Of a stretch of DNA of 64,000 bases, positions 1-32,800 are shown piece after piece. The stretch lies in the NCBI RefSeq assembly GCF_019393635.1, contig NC_057863.1, positions 1,366,501 to 1,430,500 on the forward strand, read 5' to 3'. The notes beneath the pieces were generated by a model, which was not told the origin of the DNA, did not search any database, and saw only the letters and a list, made by a program, of their open reading frames with translations. Position 1 is the stretch's first letter, and the number at the start of each line of letters is the position of its first letter. This DNA comes from Dromiciops gliroides. Its lineage: Eukaryota > Chordata > Mammalia > Microbiotheria > Microbiotheriidae. Position numbers and translations under genes: made by a program.

Positions 1-247
1 GGAAGGAGAGTTAGCAGGGTGGCTTCGACCGCGAGCTTATGAGACACTGAGCAAGGACACTGAGAGCTGTCCAGCAGAGGTCGGGCTGCCTAGGGAGTGG
101 GGAGGCTCTCTGTCCTGGAGGGCTTCAAGGCAAAGCTGAAGGCCAGTTCTGTCTTGGAGGTAAGGGGACTTTTTCAGCCACAGGTGGGATTGGAGGCCAC
201 TGAGACCCCTCCCAGTTCAGCTTGTCTGAAGTTCCCAAACCAGTTCT

Positions 248-372
248 TTTTTTTTTTTTTTTTTGCTGGGCAATGGGGGTCAAGTGACTTGCCCAGGGTC
301 ACACAGCTAGTGTCAAGTGTCTGAGGCTGGATTTGAACTCAGGTACTCCTGAATCCAGGGCCAGTGCTTTAT
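248..372 (-). repeat. WSINE-type SINE
   Basis: tRNA-derived marsupial SINE in reverse orientation, with a T-run at the left and the box-B-like GAACTCAGGT. It is flanked by the 14-bp duplication CCCAAACCAGTTCT (234-247 and 373-386), so it is a clean insertion in the TRPV3 intron. Confidence 0.92.
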
Positions 373-488
373 CCCAAACCAGTTCTAAACACTCCTGGAG
401 AGCCCCATCACAAGTGCTGGCTCCCTGTGAGTTTCTGGCATGACAGGAAGTCCTAAAAGGGCCCTGCCACTCTCCTTTCCACTTTCAG

Positions 489-20929
<20,441 letters not shown>

Positions 20930-22680
20930 TCAGCAGTGCCCATTGTGAGGCCTCCTGCAGCCCACCAACCCCTTAGGAATCTGGCCCTGTCCTTGGTGCT
21001 GGCCCATCTGGAGGGGCCCAGCGGGCCAGGCCTGAAGGCCTGCACAGCCCGGAATCTCTGGCCTTGTGCACTGCGATCGGTCACTTGGTTAAAAGGCCAG
21101 GCTGAACTCTGTTCAGGCAGGGCTAGGAGGTCTGGGGCACAAACCTGGCCCGGCCACCCAAGGCCTGAGCTGAGGGTCAGGCATACCTAGGGTCTGTGGG
21201 CACAGTGGAGCCAACAGTGGTGTTGGTGGGGAGGGTCCAAACTTCCTCCTCCATGCTCACACTGCCCTTCCAGCAGGCACAGGGCTTGTGGGCTGGGCCA
21301 CACGAGTCCCATGTCTGCAGGAACACCTCGAGGCAGCCGAGGTAGTAACAGTGGGCACGCATGTTTAACATGAGACATTTCCATTTGGAGAGAGAAGTGT
21401 CTACTGCAGGTCTCCAGCTTCCAGGTCCCGTCAGTTCCTCTCTGGCTTGGCTGCTGCTGATGCCTCCCAGACTCCCCCAGCTCCCATGGCCTGACCTCCT
21501 GGGGCCTCTTGGAGCTTTAGGAAGACAAGCCCCAAACTGGCTTAGGAGTCCAGAAGGGAGGTGACAACCAGCCAAGAGTCAGGGGCACCTTAGCAGAGGT
21601 GGCAGGAGGGAGACTCCAGCCAATTTCAATTCAGCAGCTGTCATGTCCCTGCTGTGTGCATGGCGCAGAGCTGGTGGGGGCTCCTGCCTACAAGAATCTT
21701 CATTGCTCTTTCCCTAGGCTGCCTGGGCTCACCCCTTTGCTTCCCCACCCCCTCACCCCCACTTACACTTAGCAGTCAAGCTGTGATATTTCCCTCCATC
21801 CTGCACCCCCAAGTGAAGTCTGCAGACCCACACTGAACAGCGTGCCTGCCACCCCTCCCTGGAGAGGGGGCAGGAAGGGCTCTCTAATCTGCCTATCCAG
21901 AGGACTGCGGCTGATGGCTTGGCATCAGAGCCAGGATGGCAGAACAGAAGCTAGAGAACAGGCCTATCAGCCTGCCCAAGACATCCATGGCCATGTCAGC
22001 GTGCCGTCCCCTCAGGCTGGGGGTGATTGGTTCTGTCCCTGAATGTGGCCCTCGGGGACACTGACCCAGAGCCTGTGGCTGAGAGCACACCTCTGATCAT
22101 CTTGAGGCCAGAGGAGGAAGGGAACAGCCCTTTATTAAGTGCCCGCTGTTTACCAGATGCTGCACTAGATCTGATCTCAATGGGCCCAGCTGGGACATTT
22201 GGAAGATGGGGGCTTCCCAAGTGCCTGGCATGGACTTCACTTTCTAGGGAGGCCTTCCCGCCTGTATCAATTTCTGGAGGAGGTGGGGAGCTGCCCGTGC
22301 TCCCTACACCATCTGCATTCTTTTTAAGAAGCCCATCTGCTTTTAATCGCCTCTCTGGACACCTCCTTATATTGCCAGGAGGGGGCTCAGCAAGTGAAGG
22401 AGATGTACTGTGAACCCACCCCTGGGGGTGGGGTGAAAATGCCAAGTGTTACCTGCCACTGTCTTGGGACCCTCCCGCTCACTAAGCCAAGGTCAGCTCT
22501 CCTTCCCCTAACTGCGTGTGCCTAGAGCAGGCCTTGGCCATCGGCTGTCCACTCAGTTCTGGTGGATGGGCCTCAGCAGGGGGCCCAGAGGGGACATCCC
22601 GGGGCTCCCCAGCGGTGTGAAAGCCCTGCTAGGTCTGTTTACTTGAATCAATAATAAATATTTATTTGGCCTCGGGAGGG
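20930..22680 (+). other. TRPV3: TRPV3 3' UTR (predicted)
   Basis: There is no further open frame of interest after the stop. The first clear AATAAA on this strand is at 22653, followed by T- and G-rich sequence, so a UTR of about 1.75 kb is inferred. It holds a fragment of an old interspersed repeat near 21620-21690 and 22120-22170. No SINE lies within it. Confidence 0.55.
22653..22658 (+). terminator. TRPV3: TRPV3 poly(A) signal candidate
   Basis: AATAAA in an A/T-rich pocket, followed within 30-50 bases by TTTATTTGG and a T-rich run. It is the only AATAAA I see between the TRPV3 stop and the ASPA 3' end on the plus strand. Confidence 0.6.
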
Positions 22681-24199
22681 CTTACTTTCATTGTTCTGTC
22701 TTCCCCACCCAGGTACAGGAAGGCCCAGTGGGAGGGGGGGATGTCCACAGGGTAGAAACTGGGGAGGGGACATCTAGAAATGTCTGGGTGTGGTCCCTGC
22801 CACACAACCAGAAAGTTGGAAAAAGCCCACAAGCCGTTCAGCTCTGGCCTGTCCAGGGAGGGGCTACATTGTGTATCAGAAGCCAGGTCTCCCTGGGGCC
22901 CACCATGGCTACCTGGAAGGGGGTAGGGGGCCTGGCATCAAAATGAGGTTCACTACTTGGTCCCCAGGTGGCTTTGGAAAAGTCATCCCCCGCCCCCCCC
23001 CCACACACACTCTGGGCCTTCATTCCTTTTCTGTATAATGAGGGGTGGGGTGAGAGGGAGACTGAGGACCCTTCCCAGATGACCTTGTGCCCTGCTCTCA
23101 GGGGCTCCTAAGATGGCTGTGCCTGGGGAGGGTGGGGATGGGGGTGGCCTTCAATGCTCCAGAGTCCAGGGATGGCCCATCAGAAGCCAGATTGACTCTC
23201 ACCTCACCTTGTACAAGCAGACCTGCTGACTTCCCCTCTGGAGCCTCACAGCGAGAGCGCCTGTGTCGTGGGCAGAGGTCTGGCGACTCGGCGGCCCACT
23301 CCGAGGCTTTATACATAGGCCTATTGGTGTGGGCCACCGGTCTGGTCTGAGCTCTCCTCCTGGGCATGAGGCCAAGCACCAGAAGGAGTGCCTGGGGACC
23401 AAGGCAATCACAGGGAGCCCCAGAAAGCACAGGCCCCTCCATTTTTTTGCTTAGGCAGATGGCAGAGACTGTGGGCAGTGGGGGCAAGGCAAGTCTGGGA
23501 AGAGAAGGAAAGAGCTAGGGCCCAAAGAGCCTCGTGTTGGACGTTGGACGGGCCGGACTCGCAAAGGGCTCTCTCTGCTAAAAGACTGTCCTCACTGGCG
23601 CCCACCGTCGGTTCCCAGGAGGAGGGGGAACAATGGAGCCGGTACCAGGGCATGTCGGGGAGGCCCAGAGCCAGCCTGGAGCTGCCATGCAGCAAGCACT
23701 GGCCCAGCCGAGGGGACTGGGCCCTGGCTCCCTCTGAGGCAGCCCCCCCCCCCCGCACCCCTGCCCTCCCTCAGCTGCCCCCTCTGATTTGGCTCAGTGT
23801 GCCCACAGGGCAGTCTAGGCATGGGTGCTGACAGAAGACCTGGTGATGGACTCTGCAGAGAGTCCAGGTCACACTGCCTCTGGACCCCCGAGTTCTGTCC
23901 CTGGCTCGTCATAGTCTCCAGGGGCCCCTCCCCCTCCTTCAGCCCTCTGCCCTCTACCAATCAGCCCCCTCCCCCTCCTTCAGCCAGCTGCCCTCTGTCA
24001 GCTCCTTGCCTTCCCAGGTCTTCAGTCTGATGTAACTCTCTTCTTGACCAGTAGAACTCTAGTCTAGACCATTCTGTCTACCCCCCTCCTCCACTACCAT
24101 TGGCAACAGAATGTCTGCCTTTTTCTGTGGTTGAGTCTGTCTGGATGGTGCCCTCTGGGAGGCCTGGCATGTGGGCTCCTACAGGCCGATCCACACACC
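22681..24199. other. Intergenic interval between converging TRPV3 and ASPA
   Basis: About 1.5 kb between the two poly(A) signals. No SINE, LINE or open frame with recognisable homology. A C-run lies near 22988 and another near 23748. Confidence 0.6.
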
Positions 24200-24217
24200 T
24201 GCCTTCCAAGGAAACAT

Positions 24218-24223
24218 TTTATT
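24218..24223 (-). terminator. ASPA: ASPA poly(A) signal candidate
   Basis: TTTATT on plus, AATAAA on minus (context CTTAATAAAATG). It is the nearest canonical hexamer downstream of the ASPA stop. Confidence 0.55.
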
Positions 24224-24385
24224 AAGTATCCCACTACTCCCACCAGACACCCCTGTTTATGGGCAGTACAAGGCCACAGTGGTTCAAAAACAGGTGGGAG
24301 GCCAGACATCAGGACTCAGGGAGTGCTAAGACTTCTCTCTGAGAGGGATGCAAAGCCCTTCCCTCCCATCCCCCCCCCCCATGGT

Positions 24386-24442
<57 letters not shown>
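24386..24442. repeat. GT/CA microsatellite in ASPA 3' UTR
   Basis: An uninterrupted run of about 27 GT dinucleotides, continuing straight into the minisatellite that follows. Confidence 0.95.
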
Positions 24443-24444
<2 letters not shown>

Positions 24445-24735
24445 AAGGAGGAGATGGGTTCTGGGGGGGGTGCAAGGAGATGGGTTTGGGGGGGTTCAAG
24501 GAGGAGATGGGTTCTGGGGGGTGCAAAGAGATGGGTTTGGGGGGTTCAAGGAGGAGACAGGTTCTGAGGCAGGGGGTTCAAGGAGATGGGTTTGGAGGGG
24601 TTCGAGGAGGAGATGGGTTTGGGAGGGTTCAAGGAGGAGACGGGTTCTTAGGGGGGTGCAAGGAGATGGGTTTGGAGGGGTTCAAGGAGGAGACGGGTTC
24701 TGAGGCGGGGTGCAAGGAGATGGATTCGGGGGAGA
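24443..24735. repeat. Minisatellite, about 27-bp unit, about 11 copies
   Basis: The motif CAAGGAG(GAG)ATGGGTT plus a G-run recurs at 24444, 24473, 24497, 24524, 24547, 24579, 24603, 24630, 24659, 24683 and 24713. Two alternating forms (TTTGG and TTCTGG after ATGGG) suggest it grew as a dimer of about 50 bp. On the ASPA sense strand it is C-rich. Confidence 0.85.
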
Positions 24736-24866
24736 GCACCCCATTTCCCTTCCTATGGCAAATACCGGGGAATCTCTTCTCTGTGTAAGGCACTGAGGTT
24801 GCTGGGGGACACCCAAAGGAACAAGGCACTGGGTTCACCCTTGAGGGGTGGCGCCTCCCTTCCACC

Positions 24867-25064
24867 CTAGGGGGACGAGGAGTTGAGGCTTCTTGCGGTC
24901 AGTGTCACTTGGAGCGTTTTGGCAAAAGCTTCTCCTTTCTCATAGTAAGCAGCCTCGTTCACAAACACGGGATAGACAGGGCTCTCTCCACTGAATGGAA
25001 TGGTCTTCCCATCCAACGTAAGAAACATGGGGTCGCCAGGGTGCAGCGGTTTCCAGTCTTGATC
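24867..25064 (-). CDS. ASPA: ASPA exon 6 (stop codon)
   Basis: The exon encodes [20 protein letters not shown] through [18 protein letters not shown] to [11 protein letters not shown] and a TAG stop at 24869-24867. Tyr288 and Glu285 are kept. The human CCLH end is replaced by a serine-rich end of equal length. Confidence 0.96.
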   Translation of the reverse strand, partial: DQDWKPLHPGDPMFLTLDGKTIPFSGESPVYPVFVNEAAYYEKGEAFAKTLQVTLTARSLNSSSP

Positions 25065-28000
25065 CTAGCAGAAAAGGGGGGAGGGAACGTAACAATTAAG
25101 CCCCATTCAACCTCCCTTTCAGGCACCCGCCTCACCAGGACAAAGAAAGAGCCCCCCCCCCGCCCCGCCCTGGGAGGTGGCCACACCTTGACCAGGCCCC
25201 TGACTTAGAAGGGCCCCTTTCTCGGACACTGCTGCAGCCCCTTGGGGTCTGCCATCCCTGGCCTCGCCTGGCAGGGAGGGTGAGGGTTCTTGGGTCCATG
25301 TTACAATGAGAAGACTTGGTCACGATTTGAGGGACAAGTCTCTTAGCCCCCCGGGCCCCACTTTCCTCATCTGTAAAATGGGAACAGTGATAACACGCTC
25401 CACCCCCCCAGGGTGTGTGTAAAGTGCACTCCCAGGGGCTGACAGCTTGAGAGTGGCTGCAGGAGCCTGCGGGCCTATAGGCCACTGGGGTCCCTGGCCA
25501 GCAGGTGAAGCACTCTTGGCCCTGGGCTGCTCCACACTTTGGCCCATCCCTTGGGTGAGGCTTTGGGCACCGGCTTACGAAAGCAGGGAAGGGTACAAGG
25601 CAGGAAGGGGGGGCTGCCACCTGGAATGAATGAGCAGGAAACCCAGAAGACTGAGACATTAGACAATGGGTTCAGAGAAATGTGGAGTCGGATCCTTGGG
25701 CCGGGGTGAGGCCTGGGCTCTGGGCTTGGTGCTACTTTACAGATGAGAAAAGTAAGTGTGCCAGGGTCCCCGCAGAGATTAGAAACATTCTGGGAAGAGG
25801 GTGCCATGTGCTGCACCCACACAAGGCAGTTTGGCTTGTTTTTGGTCTTAGAGAAGGCCAGCCACTGCTGCCCAGGGCAGCGTCCCGGCCCCTCTGGCTG
25901 CTGCCCACTCCCACTGCCAGTGCCCAGGCAGACCATTCACAGTGCTTGGGCAGGAGCGCTTCGGGCAAGCTTTACCTGCAGCCTGGGATGGATCACAGCG
26001 GCGATCTCTCCATTTTCCTTACGAGGATAGTCAACTTTCCCTGTGACCTGATAAACCTCCAGGGAACAGGCAGGGAATTCTCTTCCTAGAAATAAACACA
26101 AGCAGAAAAAAGGCATGCCAACTGTACCATCCCACCTTGGGAAGATGCAGGCAGCAGGTGCCTGGGGATGACCAACCTGGCCCCCATGGAGCGGCTCCCA
26201 GCTCCAGGGAAAGGGCACACGTGTCCTCAGGGCTCAGGTCCTACCACCACCATCCACACCCAGGGGATCCACCAGGTTCCCCAGAAGCACACCTAAATGG
26301 CCAAGCGAGAGGCCTGAGGGAGAGGACAGGAAGCCCTCAGCGAGGCTTTTCAGCACCCCTGATGGGCACGGGGGTCCTAGTGAGCAGGTGCAGGCCATCG
26401 ACTTCTGCCCCCCTGGGGAGGGGGAGGGATGATTTGCATAGGTCACATAGGCAGCAAGAGGCAGATTTGGGGTCCAACTGATCATGCCAGGAGAACAGAC
26501 TGAGCCCTGGAAGGAACCTTAGTCACCACTGAGTTCGACACTTTCATTTTGCCAGCGAGGAAACTGAGACCTAAGAACAGGTGAGTGACTCTCCCGAAAC
26601 CCCAGGAGGGAACTCACTGGTAGAGGCAGAAGTAGAAGCCAGCTGCTTTTGCTCCAAGTCCCAAGCCCTCCCTGCCCACCCGCCCGCCCGCCCGCCTTCC
26701 CTGGCAGCTTCTCCAATATGTGGGTTCATCAAAGTCACCGTTTCCTCAGCTCCCTGAAATCTGGCCTGAATGCCGAGTGACTCTCTGCAGGGTCACCGAC
26801 AATGCATCTTTTTTCTTTCCTCACCCTCCTTGACTTTCCACATGCACAGTATCTCCCGCAGGTGTCCCCTCCTCTCCAACCACACCCCAGCAGCCTGGCT
26901 TTGGTCACCCATGTTCATATAGAAACCAGCTTGATTGGATGGAGCTGCCTTATTGTCCAAAAGGATGTCATGAAACCCTGGATCAATAGGAGCAAAATGC
27001 CCTCCAAGTGAACTCCAAACCGAAGCCAGAGAGCTAGGAGCGAAGTCCCTCCCTGCTGACGTCTTTCCCCAGGATAGCGAGTGCCCATCCCTGTGAAACG
27101 TGTAGGCATCCTTGTCCTTTACAACCCCTTTTTGAGTTACATGTATTTCCTACATGCTGGTTATAGGAAGTCCTTAAACTGATTTGTATCACGTCCATTC
27201 TTGTTATAGTATTTGCTTTTAGGTTGATTTGTATCACACTAATGAAACTAATCAGTGAGCAAAGAAACCTTATATAGGCTCAGAAAGAGGGAGTCTTTGA
27301 ACTCCTTTTTTGGGAGGGGTCTCCACATGATTCATGCCTGCTTCTTGGGACAAATACAGCGGTACTGTGTTTTTCCCTAGCAGTTCTCTGATCTGTTTTT
27401 TTCCCCCATAGGAGGACAGGTACAAGCCAAAATTTGACACCCACATTCCCCTTTCTTTATTTTTATGAAGTGTTCTTTGGCCCGCCGATACTAGAGGGTT
27501 GAATTATTCAGGCTCCGTTGTAGAGCTGATCCTTTCTTCCAAAGCCCTTTATCGATTGTTTTATTGTGTCATGGTGAGTAAAGAATGTGCTTAATATTTC
27601 AGTTTTTCTGCATTTATTTAGGAGGTTTTCTTACACACTTGGAGGTGGTGGATTTTTGTCAAGTTGCTACCCACAACCAAGGGTATGTATAGCTCCATCC
27701 TATTCCCATTTCCAATTCAACTCCCTCTCCCTTCCCCTCCTCTGTTCACACAGGGAATCATGCACTTACCTGCCCCCCAAAAATATGTGAGTTTTGATGT
27801 TTAAACCTCACAAGATGTCTGGGTGTTTAGGGCCTAGGTTATTTTAGGGACCACGCCTTAACCGGAAATCACGCAGACTCTCATAGATTGGCTAACCCTA
27901 GGTCCCAGCCCAAGCCTCCTCTGCCATTGTTTGATCTCTTAATGGCTTAATGACGCCTTCCCCTCCCAGACTTTCTCTTTTCTTTCTCTCCTTTTTTCTT

Positions 28001-29771
28001 TCTTTTCTTCTTTTTCTTTCTTTCCTTCCTTCCTTCCTTCATTTATTTGTTTTGACTAGGTAAAGGAGGCCATTCTTTGCTTCACTTCTTATCTAGTCAA
28101 TCACTGAATGGGTGATGTGTTGCCTCAGGCAAATCGAGACCTCAGGAAGATATTGGGTAAAAAAGCTGAGGTGGGGCGTCTAGGTGGCGCAGTGGATAAA
28201 GCACCGGCCCTGGATTCAGGAGTACCTGAGTTCAAATCTGGCCTCAGACACTTGACACTTACTAGCTGTGTGACCCTGGGCAAGTCACTTAACCCCCATT
28301 GTCCACCCCCCCCAAAAAAAAGCTGAGGTCTCCCTTCTGCATCTGGGGCCATCTCCAGCTGTCCTGATGTATATCTTGCTGCTGGACCCAGATGGTTCTG
28401 GAGGAGAGAGTGAGGTTAGTGACCTTGCACAGCCTTCCTTCACTTAAATCCAATTCATTGCAAGTCATGACATGTCATGGTCCTCTTTGAGAATGAAGGA
28501 CAAACAACAGTGATCACCAGGAGCCTATCATACCTAATTTTGCTAACATTGTATTCCATTTTTAAACTTTTTTCTTATCTTATCTTTTTGTTAGGTTTCT
28601 CTGGATCTGAATGGGGTATATTGAGTTCTCCAATTCATAGGGTTTTGTGGTCCAAACTTCCCTATAATTCAGTTAGCTTTTCCTTGGAGTACTTAGATGC
28701 TATACCACTTGATGCATATGTAGAAAGGATTGATATTATTTCCTTATCTATGGTGCCATTAAATATAAAGTAACTTTCTTGTTTGTCTCTTTTTATCGCT
28801 GCCTCGTCTGAGATCTTGATTGCTACCTATGTTTTAAATTTACATCTAAAGAATAACAAATTCTACCCCAGCCTCTCATTTTAACCCTGTGAGTCTTTCC
28901 CTTTCAAATGTGTTTCTTATAAACAACACATTGTTGGATTCTGCATTCTAATCCCTTCTGTTACCCTTCTGTTTTAGAGATTAATTCATCCCATTGACAT
29001 TCACCAATTGACAGTAAATAGTATATTTTGCCTTCATTATAAGGTCTTATGGTTTTCTTCTCAATTTGGAAAGAAATCTGACCAACACTAACAATCTACT
29101 CTTCTCCAAGCCCAGATTCTAATGTTTGGTTCTTACACTTTCTTTCAAATCTCTGCCCTGTGGGCTAAGGGCTGCTGGGATGGGTTTTCAGCAGAGAGCA
29201 ATCTTCCCGGGGCATGCCCTCATCCCCACCCCACCCCCATCATCCTTCAATCTGCAAGTGCTCATACACCAGCTATTTAAGAATTCCTTGGGGGGGGGGC
29301 AGCTAGGTGGTGCAGTGGATAGAGCACCGGCCCTGGAGTCAGAAGGACCTGAGTTCAAATCTGGCCTCAGACACTTGACACTTACTAGCTGTGTGACCCT
29401 GGGCAAGTCACTTAACCCCCATTGCATCACTAAAAAACAAAAATAAAATTCCTTGGGAATCAACATCAATCACCCTGGTCTGTTGTTTTCAGGATCTGCT
29501 GTTTGGAAACAAGGCCATTGTTCCCTTGCAGGCCTCCTAGCCTCTGGAATACTCTGTGGTGTTTTGACTATTCCCAAAGGTGGTTCTTGAGTCCCCCCTT
29601 GGGCTGCTGGGGGCCGAGCCTAGAGACTCTAGGGAGACTGCAGGACTCTTTCACCTGATCTTCCTACTTTGAGCTTCTGTCACCCTGAGAAGTGGTTGTG
29701 GTGAGCCTGAGGGGGCACCTGTGGCATGTTGAGGTCCACTCTGTCTTTGTGCATGCGCGTGCGCGCATGCG

Positions 29772-29818
<47 letters not shown>

Positions 29819-32800
29819 GGCCAAAAGACCACATCCCACATCCCCCCAGTGGCTAGTTCTGAGTCTCCCTGACCTACAATGAACCTCCCTAGGTTCTCAG
29901 AGGTCTGGACGCCTTTGCACTGCTAAAAGTTCAAGAGTGAAAAGGAACATCAGAGGTCACGGAGTCTCTCATTACCACAGACAAGGAAGCAGAGGTCCCA
30001 AGATGAGAAGCGACTTCCTTAAGGTCATGTAGGACCTGAACTCAAGTCCAGATCTGGCCCTAAATTGCTGCCCACCCTCCCTCCCACACTAAGCCGGGCT
30101 CAACTGGCTCCAAGCCCAGGCAGAGAAGGGGGATCTCTCAGAGTTGCACACACAACATGAGAGGATCCCAAAGCAGGGGACACAGCCCTGAAGAGGACAG
30201 AGAGAAGCCAGGAAGTTGCCTGAGCTCTCCCGAACTTCCCTCAAAACAACTTTAAATCAAACCTCTAAACGGATTCTGAAACTAAAGAACCTACAAAAAC
30301 ACAGAGACACAATCTTCCAACCTGAGATAATATAGAAGACTTCAGGAAAAGGTCAGTCTCACTGGGGAAAAAGGGGAGCTCAGAGCAGCTCAGCACAGTG
30401 CAACACAGAGGGGGTCTGGGCAAGTCAGCTGGAGGCTCTGGGCCACAGCAAAGACCAGCAACTGAGGCCCCTTGGTCCTGGCTCAGCAGGCTGGTGGTGC
30501 AGCAGGCCAGGTGGGAGACCCACAAGCTCCGGCTGAGAGGGCGAACGGCCAGACAGAGAACTAGCCACAGGACAGGCATGTCTATGCCAAGCCATCCCAG
30601 CACATGGAGCAGGTCTGGGGTGGTGAGGAATCTGCAAGCCACAGAGGCCTCAGAGCAGAAAGCTAGGCCCCTATCCACCAGCATAAGAATCTTGCAACAG
30701 TGGCCCCTATGCCCCAGGAGCAGACCTCAACTTTAAAAGTAAAAAAACAAGCCACAACGTGGGTAAGAAACATAAAAGGGCCCTTACCATTGAGATCTTC
30801 TGTGTCAACAGGGAAGACCAAAACACAAATTCAGATGAGGACAACACTCTCAAGGGGGAAGATGAATTTGTCTCAAGACCAAAAAGCCTTCCTAGAAGAA
30901 CTCAAAAAGGATTTAAAAAATCAAATGAGAGGTGCAGCTAGGTGGTGCAGTGGATAGAGCACCGGCCCTGGAGTCAGGAGGACCTGAGTTCAAATCCAGC
31001 CTCAGATACTTGACACTTACTAGCTGTGTGACCCCTGGGCAAGTCACTTAACCCCAATTGCCTCACCAAAAAAAAAAGAAAGAAAGAAAGAATTATTGGA
31101 CTACCTGAAAGACATGATCAGAAAAAGAGTCTAGACACAATATTCCAGGAAATTATCAAGGATAACTGCCCTGATATTGTAGAATCAGAGGATAAAATAG
31201 TCATTGAAAGAATCCACTGATCGCCTCCTGAAAGATATCCCAAAAGGAAAACTCCAAGGAATATCATACCTAAATTCCAAAATTATCAAGTAAAGGAGAA
31301 AATACTGCAAGCAGCCAGAAAGACACAATTTAAATATCAAGGAACAACTATTAGAATTACACAGGACCTGGCAGCTTCAACATTAAAGGGTCAGAGGGAT
31401 TGGAATATATCCAGGAAGGCAAAGGAACTGGGATTACCACCAAGAATGTACCACCCAGCAAAATTAAGCATAATCTTTCCAGGGGAAAGATGGACATTCA
31501 ATGAAATAGGAGACTTTAAAACTTTCCTAATGAAAAGGCCAGAACTGAACAGAAGATTCAATTAACAAATACAAGACTCAAGAGACACATGAAAAGGTGA
31601 AAAAAAAAAGGGGAGGATGGGAAACTATGTTATTCAATAAGGTTAAAATGTTTGCATCCCTACCTGGGAAGAAGATACTTATAACTCTTGAGAACTGTAT
31701 CTTTATTAAGGCAGATAGGAGTAAACACAGACAGAAGGTGTGGGTATGAGTGGATTCTGATGTGATGATATTAAAAAAAAACTTAAGGGGAAACAAAAAG
31801 GATTATACTGGGAAGGCAGACAGGGGTAAATCACATCAAGTGAAGAGGCACAAAAGATCTATTATAATAGAGGGAAAGAAGGGAGGGGTGAGCATTGTTT
31901 TGACCTTACTCTCATCTGATTTGGCTCAAAGAGGAAATAACATACTCACTCAATTGGGTATAGAATTCTATCTTACCCTATAGGGAGGTAAAAGGGGAAA
32001 GGGGAAAGACAAGGGTGGGGTACTGATAGAAGGGAGGGGAAAACTAGGAGGGGAAAGGGGACAAGACAAAAAAGGAGGTGGGGATGATAGAATAGAAGGG
32101 AGGGTAAACTGAGGGGGCCAGAAACAAACCACTCCTGAGAAGGGACAGGGGTAAAGGAAAGGGAACACAACTCTGTGGCCAAGAGGCTCAGATCATCCCC
32201 CAGCACCCGGGGGCCTGGGCCTCAGCTGTGTCAGGGCCAGCCTGGGGCTTGGCCTCTGCCTCTCTGGGGGGTGACCCTGTGGCTTCCCACTGCAGGTCAG
32301 CTGGGCTGGCAAGGCCTGCTGGGGAGGGCCTTTATCCTGGCCCAGGTGGACTTTCCCCAGACAAATGAGAGCATCAGCTCACACACCAGCAGAGGAAGTT
32401 CCCGTCACTCTCCCAGCTCCCTCCCCCACCATCTCTGCCCTTACCTTCGACACACAGCCAGGCTGGATCATAACTTACCCTCATTGAAATACTGGATGAA
32501 ATCCAGGGCGTGCTGGACTACTCTCCTCATCTGGTCAAGAATATCGGCTCTGAGAACCCCCTGAGGCTGGGGGCCAACCTCTATACCTGAGGAGGGAAGG
32601 TTGAGAGGGAGTCCTGATCTCACTGCTGCTTGTGTGTCTCCCCGCCCGCCCTGCCCGTGGGCTAGGGGGCTGGACCAGGTGCCCTCTGAGGTCCTGCCCG
32701 ACTCTAGATGGTGTCAGGCCCTGTGAGCTGGCCCCCCTCACCTGCACAGGCCTCCCTGCCTCTTCGCTGGGCCCCTCCCCAACAAGCTCTTTGCTTCCCT

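Larger units (their letters stand above)
24200..24866 (-). other. ASPA: ASPA 3' UTR (predicted)
   Basis: The first AATAAA on the minus strand after the stop is at 24223-24218, implying a UTR of about 650 bases. If so, the transcript includes both a CA repeat (GT on plus, 24386-24442) and a roughly 27-bp minisatellite (24443-24735). Confidence 0.5.
26086..32478 (-). other. ASPA intron 4 with L1 pieces and SINEs
   Basis: A 6.4-kb intron. It holds a MIR-like piece (about 26510-26610), possible LTR-like sequence (about 26990-27450), a composite SINE tail with a nested SINE (28095-28512), an L1 ORF2 fragment (28513-29110), a SINE (29293), a CA repeat (29752-29813), a MIR (29930-30065) and an L1 5' portion (30110-32165). 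Confidence 0.75.

Noticed and set aside
24131-24788. 190-residue frame with repeats of GFGGVQGGDG type
   Set aside because: Translation of the minisatellite antisense to the ASPA 3' UTR.
26990-27450. A confident third LTR
   Set aside because: Only a TATA-like box and general layout; ends are unclear and no second copy in the window, so it is listed at low confidence only.
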